A DNA stretch of 5,797 nt from the NCBI GenBank assembly GCA_019752245.1, contig JAIEMH010000351.1, positions 1-5,797 on the forward strand, in the 5' to 3' direction. The position numbers were made by a program, and so were the translations under genes. The notes below the pieces were generated by a model that was not told the DNA's origin, made no database searches, and was given only the letters and a program-made list of their open reading frames with translations. Source of the stretch: Flavobacteriaceae bacterium (GTDB taxonomy: Bacteria > Bacteroidota > Bacteroidia > Flavobacteriales > Flavobacteriaceae). Every line of letters begins with the position of its first letter. Position 1 is the first letter of the stretch. Below are positions 1-5,797 of this stretch, piece after piece.

Positions 1-33
1 AAGTTTTGAAGTGGGTTCATAATTTTTAGATTT

Positions 34-67
34 AAAAAAACCTAACAACTCGAAAATTGTTAGGTTT
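34..67 (-). terminator. Rho-independent terminator of the OmpA-family lipoprotein gene
   Basis: A perfect 11-bp inverted repeat (38-48 with 57-67, aaacctaacaa / ttgttaggttt) encloses an 8-base loop. Read on the minus strand, the stem runs into a tract of seven T (40-34). It begins about 20 bases after the stop codon of the lipoprotein gene. On the plus strand only three T follow the stem, so it should work mainly for the minus strand. Confidence 0.85.
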
Positions 68-87
68 AAATGATGTGAATTTGAAAA

Positions 88-1053
88 TTACATTTCGTTT
101 AACAACTTAGACAATTCGTCTAATTTTGGTGTTAAAATAAATTCAATTCTACGGTTTTTAGCCTTTCCTTCTGGAGTATCGTTTGCCATTAAAGGTGCAT
201 ATTGACCTCGACCTGCAGCAGTAAGATTTTCTTTTTTAACGCCTTTATTTTCTGATAGAATATTGACAATTGCAGTAGCTCTTTTAGTAGACAAATCCCA
301 GTTGTTTTCTATTCCGCCTCCAATGTTTCCTAGAATTTTATCATCGTCCGTATGTCCTTCAATAAGTACAGATAAATCTGGATTTAAAGCCAAAACTTTA
401 CCAACTTCTACTACCGCAGTTTTACCTTCTGTTCCTACAGCCCAACTTCCTGTTTGAAACAATAATTTATTTTCCATTGAAACATACACTTTTCCGTCTT
501 TTTCATGAACGGTTAATCCTTTTCCGTCAAATGCTTTTAGGGATTTCATTAACGTTTCTTTCAGTTTTTTCATGCTCGCGTCTTTGGCAGCAATGTAGGA
601 TTCTAATTCGCTTAAACGTTTAGAACTCGCTTCCAAGTCGGCTTTTAATTTATTCAATCGGTCTTGCTCGGCAGCCATCGATTTTTCTTTAGCTTCAAGT
701 TTAGCCAATAATTCTCTGTTCTTATTGATGTTGGCTGTTAATGCTTCATTGCTATCTTTTTCAAGAGCATTATAAGAGGATTGAAGTGTTTTTAAACTTT
801 TATCAGTAGCTGTGTAATCAGCTTGCAGTTTGTCACGTTCGGCTTTTAACTTATCATAATCAGCTTTTAGTTTGGTACCATCTAGTTCCAATTGGTTTTT
901 GGCTTTATTCAAACCTTCATTATCATCGGCTAATTTTCTATTTTCTTTTTTTAAGTCAGCAAATTTATTTTCTAAATCATTATATATCTTCTTAGAAACA
1001 CATGATGTTGAAAGCGCTAGAACCAATAGTCCTATTGAAATTTTTTTAATCAT
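88..1053 (-). CDS. OmpA/MotB-family peptidoglycan-binding lipoprotein with long coiled coil
   Basis: This is a 321-residue envelope protein that probably ties the outer membrane to peptidoglycan. Residues 1-18 form a lipoprotein signal peptide (MIKKIS, then a hydrophobic core, then LSTSC), with Cys18 as the predicted lipidated residue. The residues after it (VSKKI) lack the acidic surface-export signal of Bacteroidota lipoproteins, so I infer it faces the periplasm. Residues 24-172 are a charged coiled coil with leucine at nearly every seventh position from L27 to L97, then a second heptad run from L119 to L168. Residues 197-309 are an OmpA C-terminal domain of MotB-like form: EGHTDD, NWDLSTKRA, GRGQYAP and NRRIEF. 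D236 and R258 fit the two residues that hold diaminopimelate in this family. The ATG at 1053 was chosen because it gives the signal peptide directly and lies just downstream of a promoter-like -7 element. An in-frame ATG at 1110 would bury the signal peptide. The partner and exact role are unknown. Confidence 0.92.
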   Translation of the reverse strand: MIKKISIGLLVLALSTSCVSKKIYNDLENKFADLKKENRKLADDNEGLNKAKNQLELDGTKLKADYDKLKAERDKLQADYTATDKSLKTLQSSYNALEKDSNEALTANINKNRELLAKLEAKEKSMAAEQDRLNKLKADLEASSKRLSELESYIAAKDASMKKLKETLMKSLKAFDGKGLTVHEKDGKVYVSMENKLLFQTGSWAVGTEGKTAVVEVGKVLALNPDLSVLIEGHTDDDKILGNIGGGIENNWDLSTKRATAIVNILSENKGVKKENLTAAGRGQYAPLMANDTPEGKAKNRRIEFILTPKLDELSKLLNEM

Positions 1054-1080
1054 CTTATTTTTATTTTTTTTGAATCGAAT

Positions 1081-1088
1081 CAAAATTA
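1081..1088 (-). promoter_or_regulatory. Putative promoter -7 element for the lipoprotein gene
   Basis: The minus strand reads TAATTTTG, a full match to the Bacteroidota -7 consensus TAnnTTTG, 27 bases before the ATG at 1053. Transcription would begin near 1074-1077 and give a leader of about 20 bases. No good TTG -33 box sits at the usual distance; the nearest is an ATG trinucleotide 19 bases upstream. The site also argues against starting the protein at 1110, which would be upstream of it. In AT-rich DNA such octamers also occur by chance. Confidence 0.45.
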
Positions 1089-1122
1089 AAGCATCAAACT
1101 GGTAGTTCATCTATGCAAAAAA

Positions 1123-1146
1123 ATTGTTATTGACATTGTTATTGAC
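1123..1146. repeat. Tandem 12-bp direct repeat between xth and the lipoprotein gene
   Basis: The unit attgttattgac occurs twice with no spacer (1123-1134 and 1135-1146), six bases from the xth stop codon. On the minus strand the repeat is followed by a run of seven T (1123-1117). Each unit can form only a short hairpin of about five pairs (GTTGT with ACAAT), so it could be a weak terminator for xth or a tandem operator upstream of the lipoprotein gene. I cannot tell which, or whether it does anything. Confidence 0.6.
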
Positions 1147-1152
1147 AACTTC

Positions 1153-1914
1153 CTAATCAATCTCCACTAGAATAGGACAATGATCAGAATGTTTTGCTTC
1201 GGGTAAAATGACAGCTCTAGTCATTCTATGTTTTAGATTTTCTGAAACTAAATTATAATCGATGCGCCAACCTTTATTGTTTCCTCTTGCGCCTGCTCTA
1301 TAACTCCACCACGAATAATTGTGTGGTTCTTTGTTAAAATGACGAAAACTATCTACAAAACCAGATTTCATAAAACCATCTATCCATTTCCTTTCTGAAG
1401 GTAAAAATCCAGAAACAGTTGCATTTCTAATCGGATCATGAATATCAATTGCTTCGTGACATATATTATAATCACCACAAATAACAAGATTAGGAAGATC
1501 TTTCTTTAAATGATTAATATAATTTTGAAACTCATCCATATACTGAAATTTGAAATCCAATCGTTCAATATTGGTTCCAGATGGCAAATACAAACTCATT
1601 ATTGAAATACCATCAAAATCGGCACGAAGATTTCTTCCTTCAAAATCCATGTGCTGAATTCCGGTTCCATATACTACATTGTTAGGTTCAGTCTTAGACA
1701 AAATTGCCACACCACTATACCCTTTTTTTTCTGCTGGAAAATAATATTGAAACGGATAACCTGCTTCGGCAATTTGAAGTATAGGAATTTGATCTTCTTG
1801 AGCCTTAATTTCTTGCAAACAAATAACATCGGGATTTGCTTGTTGCAACCAGTCTAAAAAACCTTTTGTAATAGCTGCTCTTATGCCATTAACATTATAA
1901 GAAATGATTTTCAT
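1153..1914 (-). CDS. xth: Exodeoxyribonuclease III (AP endonuclease, ExoIII family)
   Basis: This 253-residue cytoplasmic enzyme belongs to the endonuclease/exonuclease/phosphatase fold. By family knowledge it cuts DNA at abasic sites and removes 3' blocking groups and nucleotides from duplex DNA, in base-excision repair. All hallmark residues are present: N7 in SYNVNGIRA, E35 in LQEIKAQ, the GYSGVAIL segment, Y109 in SLYLPSG, D148 and N150 in CGDYNI, W216, R217 and D219 in GWRIDY, and the terminal D244-H245 in HSDHCP. Length is typical for bacterial ExoIII. The ATG at 1914 puts MKIISYNVNG at the N terminus, as usual in the family. The reading frame extends upstream to a TTG at 1938, but that codon lies inside the likely -7 promoter element. 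The gene is divergent from the acyltransferase gene and lies 99 bases upstream of the lipoprotein gene on the same strand, so some read-through is possible. Confidence 0.96.
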   Translation of the reverse strand: MKIISYNVNGIRAAITKGFLDWLQQANPDVICLQEIKAQEDQIPILQIAEAGYPFQYYFPAEKKGYSGVAILSKTEPNNVVYGTGIQHMDFEGRNLRADFDGISIMSLYLPSGTNIERLDFKFQYMDEFQNYINHLKKDLPNLVICGDYNICHEAIDIHDPIRNATVSGFLPSERKWIDGFMKSGFVDSFRHFNKEPHNYSWWSYRAGARGNNKGWRIDYNLVSENLKHRMTRAVILPEAKHSDHCPILVEID

Positions 1915-1935
1915 TGTTGAATTTTTATAGTTTTT

Positions 1936-1943
1936 CAAAAGTA
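1936..1943 (-). promoter_or_regulatory. Putative promoter -7 element for xth
   Basis: The minus strand reads TACTTTTG, matching TAnnTTTG, 21 bases before the xth ATG at 1914. It implies a short leader of about 15 bases. A TTTG (1958-1955) lies upstream but only 11 bases away, shorter than the usual -33 spacing, so the -33 box is unclear. Confidence 0.45.
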
Positions 1944-1992
1944 ATTAAAAACATCAAATGAGACTCGGTTTATCTAAAATTATACTTTTTGT

Positions 1993-2022
1993 TTAAGCTT
2001 TTTTTATAATTAAGCTTTTTTT
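1993..2022. repeat. Spaced 13-bp direct repeat in the xth/acyltransferase divergent promoter region
   Basis: The unit ttaagcttttttt occurs at 1993-2005 and again at 2010-2022, identical and separated only by ataa. Each copy holds the palindrome aagctt followed by a T tract. The pair lies just upstream of the putative plus-strand -7 element (2048-2055), where an AT-rich upstream activating element or a paired regulator site could lie. Function is unknown, and replication slippage in AT-rich spacer is a simple alternative. Confidence 0.6.
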
Positions 2023-2047
2023 AAAAATTCCTTTCAAATAGAATTAC

Positions 2048-2055
2048 TATATTTG
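2048..2055 (+). promoter_or_regulatory. olsF: Putative promoter -7 element for the acyltransferase gene
   Basis: The plus strand reads TATATTTG, a full match to TAnnTTTG, 29 bases before the ATG at 2085. Transcription would begin near 2060. No clear TTG -33 box lies 17-23 bases upstream; that stretch is T- and A-rich and adjoins the 13-bp direct repeats. The bases just before the ATG are A-rich (ccaaaaacaattca) with no Shine-Dalgarno sequence, as is usual in Bacteroidota. Confidence 0.5.
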
Positions 2056-2084
2056 TTTCTTGTTCAAAAACCAAAAACAATTCA

Positions 2085-3881
2085 ATGGGTTTAGTCACTG
2101 CCAAAGAAGTTGCAAAATCAATAAACGCTGACAAGTATGGAGTTTTAGGCACTTTCGCTGGATGGATATTAATGAAAGTACTTAAAATCTCTACTTTAAA
2201 CAAAGTTTATGACAGAAATAAACATTTACAAGATGTTGAATTTCTTAATGCGATACTTAAAGATTTAGAAATAAAATTTGAAATTCCCGAAGAGGATTTA
2301 AAACGGCTACCAAAAGACGGTGCCTATATTACTATATCAAATCATCCGCTGGGAGGAATTGATGGTGTATTACTATTGAAATTAATGCTGGAAAAAGAGC
2401 CTAATTTCAAAATTATCGCCAATTTTTTATTGCACAGAATTGAGCCTTTAAAGAAATACATAATGCCTGTAAATCCGTTTGAAAATCATAAAGATGTTAA
2501 ATCTAGCGTGATTGGATTAAAGGAAACTTTCAGACATTTAAGCGATGGTAAACCTCTGGGTATATTTCCTGCAGGAGAAGTTTCTACCTACAAAGACGGC
2601 AAGCTTGTAGTCGACAAACCTTGGGAAGAAGGCGCTATCAAAGTGATTAGAAAAGCCCAAGTTCCTGTTGTTCCTATATATTTTCATGCTAAAAACAGTC
2701 GTTTGTTTTATTTTCTTTCGAAATTAGACGACACCATGAGAACTGCAAAACTACCTTCTGAATTATTTTCTCAAAAAGACAGAGTTATTAAAGTTCGTAT
2801 TGGAAAACCTATTTCTGTAAACGAGCAAAATGAATACAAAACAATTGAAGAATATTCGGAATTCTTGAGAAAGAAAACCTATATGTTGGCCAATTCGTTT
2901 AACAATGAAAGCAAATTATTATCGGTTCCAAATTTAAAATCTGCAAAAAGTCCGAAGAAAATTGTAACACCTGCAAGTCAGGAAGAAATGGTTAACGAGG
3001 TAAACAAACTTAGAGATACCGATTGCCGACTGTTGCAAAGTAAAAACTATGAAGTTTTCTTTACAAAAGCTGAGAAAATTCCAAACATATTACACGAAAT
3101 TGGACGTCTAAGAGAAATTACCTTTAGAGAAGTTGGCGAAGGAACCAATGAATCTATTGATTTAGATAAATTTGACTACTATTACTATCACATGTTTTTG
3201 TGGGACGACGAAACCAATCAAGTTGCTGGAGCTTACAGAATGGGATTGGGATCAGAAATTTTCCCTAAATATGGAATGGAAGGTTTTTACTTGAACGACT
3301 TGTTTAGATTTGAAAGCGAATTGCACGAAATGATGCAAAATTCTATCGAAATGGGACGCGCTTTTATCATTAAAGATTACCAACAAAAACCAATGCCGTT
3401 GTTCTTGCTTTGGAGAGGAATTATCCATACAACACTTCGTTATCCTGAACATAAATTCTTGTTAGGCGGCGTAAGCATTAGCAATCAATTTACAGATTTT
3501 TCTAAATCGTTAATGATTGAGTTTATGAAATCCAATTATTATGATCCATACATTGCGCAATATGTTCATCCTAAAAAGGAATTTAAAGTTAAACTAAAAG
3601 ACGCCGACAAAGATTTTATATTTGATGAAGCCGAAGCCGATTTAAATAAATTTGATAAAATTATTGACGAGTTAGAACCAGGTAGTTTACGTCTTCCAGT
3701 TCTTATCAAGAAATACATCAAACAAAATGCGCGATTGGTTGCCTTTAATGTTGACCCATTATTTAACAATGCAATTGACGGATTAATGTACATAAGAATT
3801 GCCGACATTCCTGAAAGCACCATGAAACCCGTTATGGAAGAATTTCAAGCCGAATTAGAACGAAAGTTAGGCGAAAAATAA
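2085..3881 (+). CDS. olsF: Bifunctional acyltransferase, PlsC-like plus OlsB/GNAT-like domains (OlsF-type aminolipid synthase)
   Basis: This 598-residue protein joins two acyltransferase domains. Residues about 75-260 are PlsC-like: NHPLGGIDG holds the catalytic pair H87 and D93, FPAGEVS (161-167) replaces the usual FPEGTRS block, and VPVVPIYF (193-200) follows. After a Lys/Ser-rich linker (about 273-300), residues 320-575 resemble the OlsB/hemolysin-type N-acyltransferase family: FREVGEG (347-353), D364 and H369 in a YYYYH stretch, NDLFRF (404-409), EMGRAF (422-427), GGVSIS (461-466), and LPVLIKKY from 537. From family knowledge, OlsF of Serratia, with a homologue in Flavobacterium, uses the C-terminal domain to N-acylate ornithine and the N-terminal domain to add the second acyl chain. 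The product here could instead be a glycine or other aminolipid, since sequence does not fix the amino acid. No clear transmembrane helix is seen; I infer a peripheral inner-membrane enzyme. Transcribed alone between its promoter and a strong terminator. Confidence 0.85.
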   Translation: MGLVTAKEVAKSINADKYGVLGTFAGWILMKVLKISTLNKVYDRNKHLQDVEFLNAILKDLEIKFEIPEEDLKRLPKDGAYITISNHPLGGIDGVLLLKLMLEKEPNFKIIANFLLHRIEPLKKYIMPVNPFENHKDVKSSVIGLKETFRHLSDGKPLGIFPAGEVSTYKDGKLVVDKPWEEGAIKVIRKAQVPVVPIYFHAKNSRLFYFLSKLDDTMRTAKLPSELFSQKDRVIKVRIGKPISVNEQNEYKTIEEYSEFLRKKTYMLANSFNNESKLLSVPNLKSAKSPKKIVTPASQEEMVNEVNKLRDTDCRLLQSKNYEVFFTKAEKIPNILHEIGRLREITFREVGEGTNESIDLDKFDYYYYHMFLWDDETNQVAGAYRMGLGSEIFPKYGMEGFYLNDLFRFESELHEMMQNSIEMGRAFIIKDYQQKPMPLFLLWRGIIHTTLRYPEHKFLLGGVSISNQFTDFSKSLMIEFMKSNYYDPYIAQYVHPKKEFKVKLKDADKDFIFDEAEADLNKFDKIIDELEPGSLRLPVLIKKYIKQNARLVAFNVDPLFNNAIDGLMYIRIADIPESTMKPVMEEFQAELERKLGEK

Positions 3882-3898
3882 TCGTCCATTTTATAATA

Positions 3899-3934
3899 AA
3901 AAAAAGACCTTCTCATTAGAAGGTCTTTTTTTTG
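3899..3934. terminator. Bidirectional rho-independent terminator between convergent genes
   Basis: A perfect 16-bp stem (3899-3914 with 3919-3934) encloses the 4-base loop catt. Its core is gaccttct / agaaggtc, flanked by eight A on the left arm and eight T on the right, so each strand ends in a T tract. It starts 17 bases after the acyltransferase stop and ends four bases before the stop codon of the prolyl oligopeptidase gene, so it can serve both. Confidence 0.93.
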
Positions 3935-3938
3935 AATA

Positions 3939-5797
3939 TTATTTTTTAGGCAATTCTTTGATTCCCATATTGAATAAAGTAAAAGCTTGAACATCGACAC
4001 TTTCCTGTATAGTAGCCGCAACAGATTTTCCTGCTCCATGTCCAGCATTAATGTCAATTCTAATCAATGTTGGATTATCTCCAGATTGCTTGTCTTGCAA
4101 TTCGGCAGCAAATTTAAAACTGTGTGCTGGCACAACTCTATCGTCATGATCGCCAGTAGTTACCATTGTTGCAGGATATTTGGTTCCAACTCTCACATTG
4201 TGTACTGGAGAATAACCTTTGATGTATTCAAACATTTCTTTACTATCTTCTGAAGTTCCATAATCATAAGCCCAACCTGCTCCAGCGGTAAAAGTATGGT
4301 AACGTAACATGTCCATAACACCAACTGCAGGCAATGCAACTTTCATTAAGTCCGGTCTTTGTGTCATCGTTGCTCCTACTAATAATCCGCCATTAGATCC
4401 GCCACGAATAGCTAAAAAATCAGAGGAAGTATATTTTTGAGCAATCAAATATTCTGCTGCTGCGATGAAATCATCAAACACATTTTGCTTTTGCATTTTA
4501 GTACCTGCATCATGCCATTTTTTTCCATATTCTCCACCACCGCGAAGGTTTGGAACGGCATAAACACCACCATTTTCCATCCAAACGGCATTAGAAATAC
4601 TAAAACTTGGAGTTAAACTAATATTGAATCCACCATATCCATAAAGAATAGTTGGGTTTTGTCCGTTTAATTTCAATCCTTTTTTATGGGTAATAATCAT
4701 TGGGATTTTAGTCCCATCTTTGGAAGTGTAAAAAACTTGTTTCGATTCGTAATCGTCCGAATTAAAATCTATTTTAGGACGTTCGTATATTTTTGAAGTT
4801 CCAGCTTTGGTATCAAAGGAATAAGTTGAACCTGGCGTAGTATAATTGGTAAATGAAAAATACAACGTGTTTTCTTTTTTCTTTCCGCCAAAACCAGCAG
4901 CAGTTCCAACACCTGGAAGGTTAATTTCTCGAACTAATTTTCCGCTATAATCATATTGTTTAACCAACGAAACCGCATCTTTCATATAATGGGCAAAGAA
5001 AAAACCACCACCAGTTGAAGGCGTAAGTACATTATCGGTTTCGGCAATAAAATCCTTCCAATTTTCAGGTTTTGGATTGCTCACATCAACGGTTACTATT
5101 CTGCTATTAGGAGCATTTAAATCGGTCGAAATAAATAATTTTGACCCTTCATTTTCAATGATACTATTGTCACTATTAAAATTATCAACAACCGTAATAA
5201 TTGCAGCATTTGGCTTAGTTAAATCTTGAATATACAACTCATTCCCATAAGTAGAAGTAGAGGCAGAAATCACTAAATAATGATTATCTTCGGTTACATA
5301 ACCTCCAACATACCTTCTTTTTTGTTCTAAACCAAAAATTACTTTATCGTCTTTTTGACTGGTACCAAGCTTGTGATAATACAATTTGTGTTGATCTGTT
5401 TTTGCTGAAAGTTCACTACCATTAGGCTTATCATAACTAGAATAATAAAAACCTTCATTACCTTTCCAAGAAACACCACTAAACTTTACATCAACCAAGG
5501 TTGGCTCCAGAATTTTTTTAGAAACGGCATCCATAATAATAACTGTTCTCCAGTCACTTCCGCCTTCCGAAATAGAATAAGCAACTTTAGAACCATCTTT
5601 AGAAAAATCAACACCACCAAGAGATGAAGTTCCATCCTTAGAAAAACTATTAGGATCAAGAAAAACCGATTCTAAACCCTTAGCATCTTTTCTGTAAAGA
5701 ACTGATTGATTTTGCAAACCATTGTTTTTATAATAATAAGTAAAATTACCCTCTTTGAAAGGTGCACTTATTTTTTCGTAATTCCAGAGCTTTTCAA
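3939..5797 (-). CDS. Prolyl oligopeptidase, serine peptidase family S9A (5' end outside window)
   Basis: This enzyme cleaves short peptides after proline. The last 618 residues are visible. The frame stays open to the window edge and still aligns with the family there (EKLWNY, then APFKEG and GLQNQSVLY), so roughly the first 65 mature residues and any signal peptide are missing. The TTG at 5717 is internal, not a start. The first half is the seven-bladed beta-propeller that restricts substrate size. The second half is the alpha/beta-hydrolase domain with YGYGGFNIS (oxyanion-hole Tyr, codon 4635-4637), LRGGGEYG, the nucleophile Ser in GGSNGG (codon 4395-4397), Trp in AGWAYDYG (4272-4274) that packs on proline, Asp in DHDDRVVP (4143-4145) with the substrate-binding Arg two residues on, and His in AGHGAGKS (4038-4040). 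The triad is therefore complete and the enzyme should be active. The related Elizabethkingia/Flavobacterium enzyme is periplasmic, but location cannot be judged here without the N terminus. Confidence 0.96.
   Translation of the reverse strand, partial: EKLWNYEKISAPFKEGNFTYYYKNNGLQNQSVLYRKDAKGLESVFLDPNSFSKDGTSSLGGVDFSKDGSKVAYSISEGGSDWRTVIIMDAVSKKILEPTLVDVKFSGVSWKGNEGFYYSSYDKPNGSELSAKTDQHKLYYHKLGTSQKDDKVIFGLEQKRRYVGGYVTEDNHYLVISASTSTYGNELYIQDLTKPNAAIITVVDNFNSDNSIIENEGSKLFISTDLNAPNSRIVTVDVSNPKPENWKDFIAETDNVLTPSTGGGFFFAHYMKDAVSLVKQYDYSGKLVREINLPGVGTAAGFGGKKKENTLYFSFTNYTTPGSTYSFDTKAGTSKIYERPKIDFNSDDYESKQVFYTSKDGTKIPMIITHKKGLKLNGQNPTILYGYGGFNISLTPSFSISNAVWMENGGVYAVPNLRGGGEYGKKWHDAGTKMQKQNVFDDFIAAAEYLIAQKYTSSDFLAIRGGSNGGLLVGATMTQRPDLMKVALPAVGVMDMLRYHTFTAGAGWAYDYGTSEDSKEMFEYIKGYSPVHNVRVGTKYPATMVTTGDHDDRVVPAHSFKFAAELQDKQSGDNPTLIRIDINAGHGAGKSVAATIQESVDVQAFTLFNMGIKELPKK

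Noticed and set aside
263..457. Plus-strand open frames inside the lipoprotein gene (263-457 and 872-1105)
   Set aside because: They are antisense to a well-supported coding region, have no recognisable domain and no promoter or start context.
1054..1110. N-terminal extension of the lipoprotein from an ATG at 1110
   Set aside because: It would add 19 residues before a complete lipoprotein signal peptide and would begin upstream of the likely -7 promoter element.
1915..1938. N-terminal extension of xth from a TTG at 1938
   Set aside because: The added eight residues have no counterpart in ExoIII proteins, and the TTG overlaps the putative -7 element; MKIISYNVNG is the normal N terminus.
2021..2203. 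Minus-strand open frame across the acyltransferase start
   Set aside because: It overlaps the start of a clear coding gene on the opposite strand and its translation shows no recognisable motif.
3899..3934. Hairpin as a possible CRISPR-like or mobile-element repeat
   Set aside because: Single copy, located between two convergent stop codons, with T tracts on both strands; a bidirectional terminator explains it fully.
3845..4253. Short open frames overlapping the prolyl oligopeptidase and the terminator (3845-4057 minus, 3987-4253 plus)
   Set aside because: They overlap conserved catalytic codons in other frames, and one crosses the strong terminator hairpin; no family resemblance is seen.
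3939..5717. Prolyl oligopeptidase starting at the TTG at 5717
   Set aside because: The frame continues upstream to the window edge with family-matching residues (NYEKISAPFKEG), so the gene is cut by the window and not short.

Overview
The window looks like chromosomal DNA from a Flavobacterium-like member of the Bacteroidota. The evidence is strongly AT-rich DNA, A-rich start regions without Shine-Dalgarno sequences, three matches to the Bacteroidota -7 promoter element TAnnTTTG placed just upstream of start codons, and the gene content itself. No mobile element, CRISPR array, tRNA or rRNA is visible.

Layout, left to right. A terminator hairpin (34-67) ends a minus-strand gene for an OmpA/MotB-type peptidoglycan-binding lipoprotein with a long leucine-heptad coiled coil (88-1053). 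Upstream of it, also on the minus strand, is an exonuclease III gene, xth (1153-1914). An AT-rich divergent promoter region (1915-2084) separates xth from a plus-strand gene for a two-domain acyltransferase (2085-3881). That protein has an N-terminal PlsC-like domain and a C-terminal OlsB/GNAT-like domain, the architecture of OlsF, which makes ornithine or related aminolipids. A strong bidirectional terminator (3899-3934) lies between it and a convergent minus-strand prolyl oligopeptidase gene (3939 to the right edge), whose 5' end lies outside the window.

The genes do not form one pathway. Two concern the cell envelope: a lipoprotein that could tether the outer membrane to peptidoglycan, and an enzyme for phosphorus-free membrane lipids. 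One is base-excision DNA repair and one is proline-specific peptide degradation. Each gene appears to have its own promoter or terminator, so this reads as ordinary housekeeping chromosome rather than an operon or defence island.

I found no clearly new system. The points most worth a second look are the fused acyltransferase with its HX5D active-site variant, the near-perfect leucine heptad in the lipoprotein, and two short perfect direct repeats in the intergenic regions.
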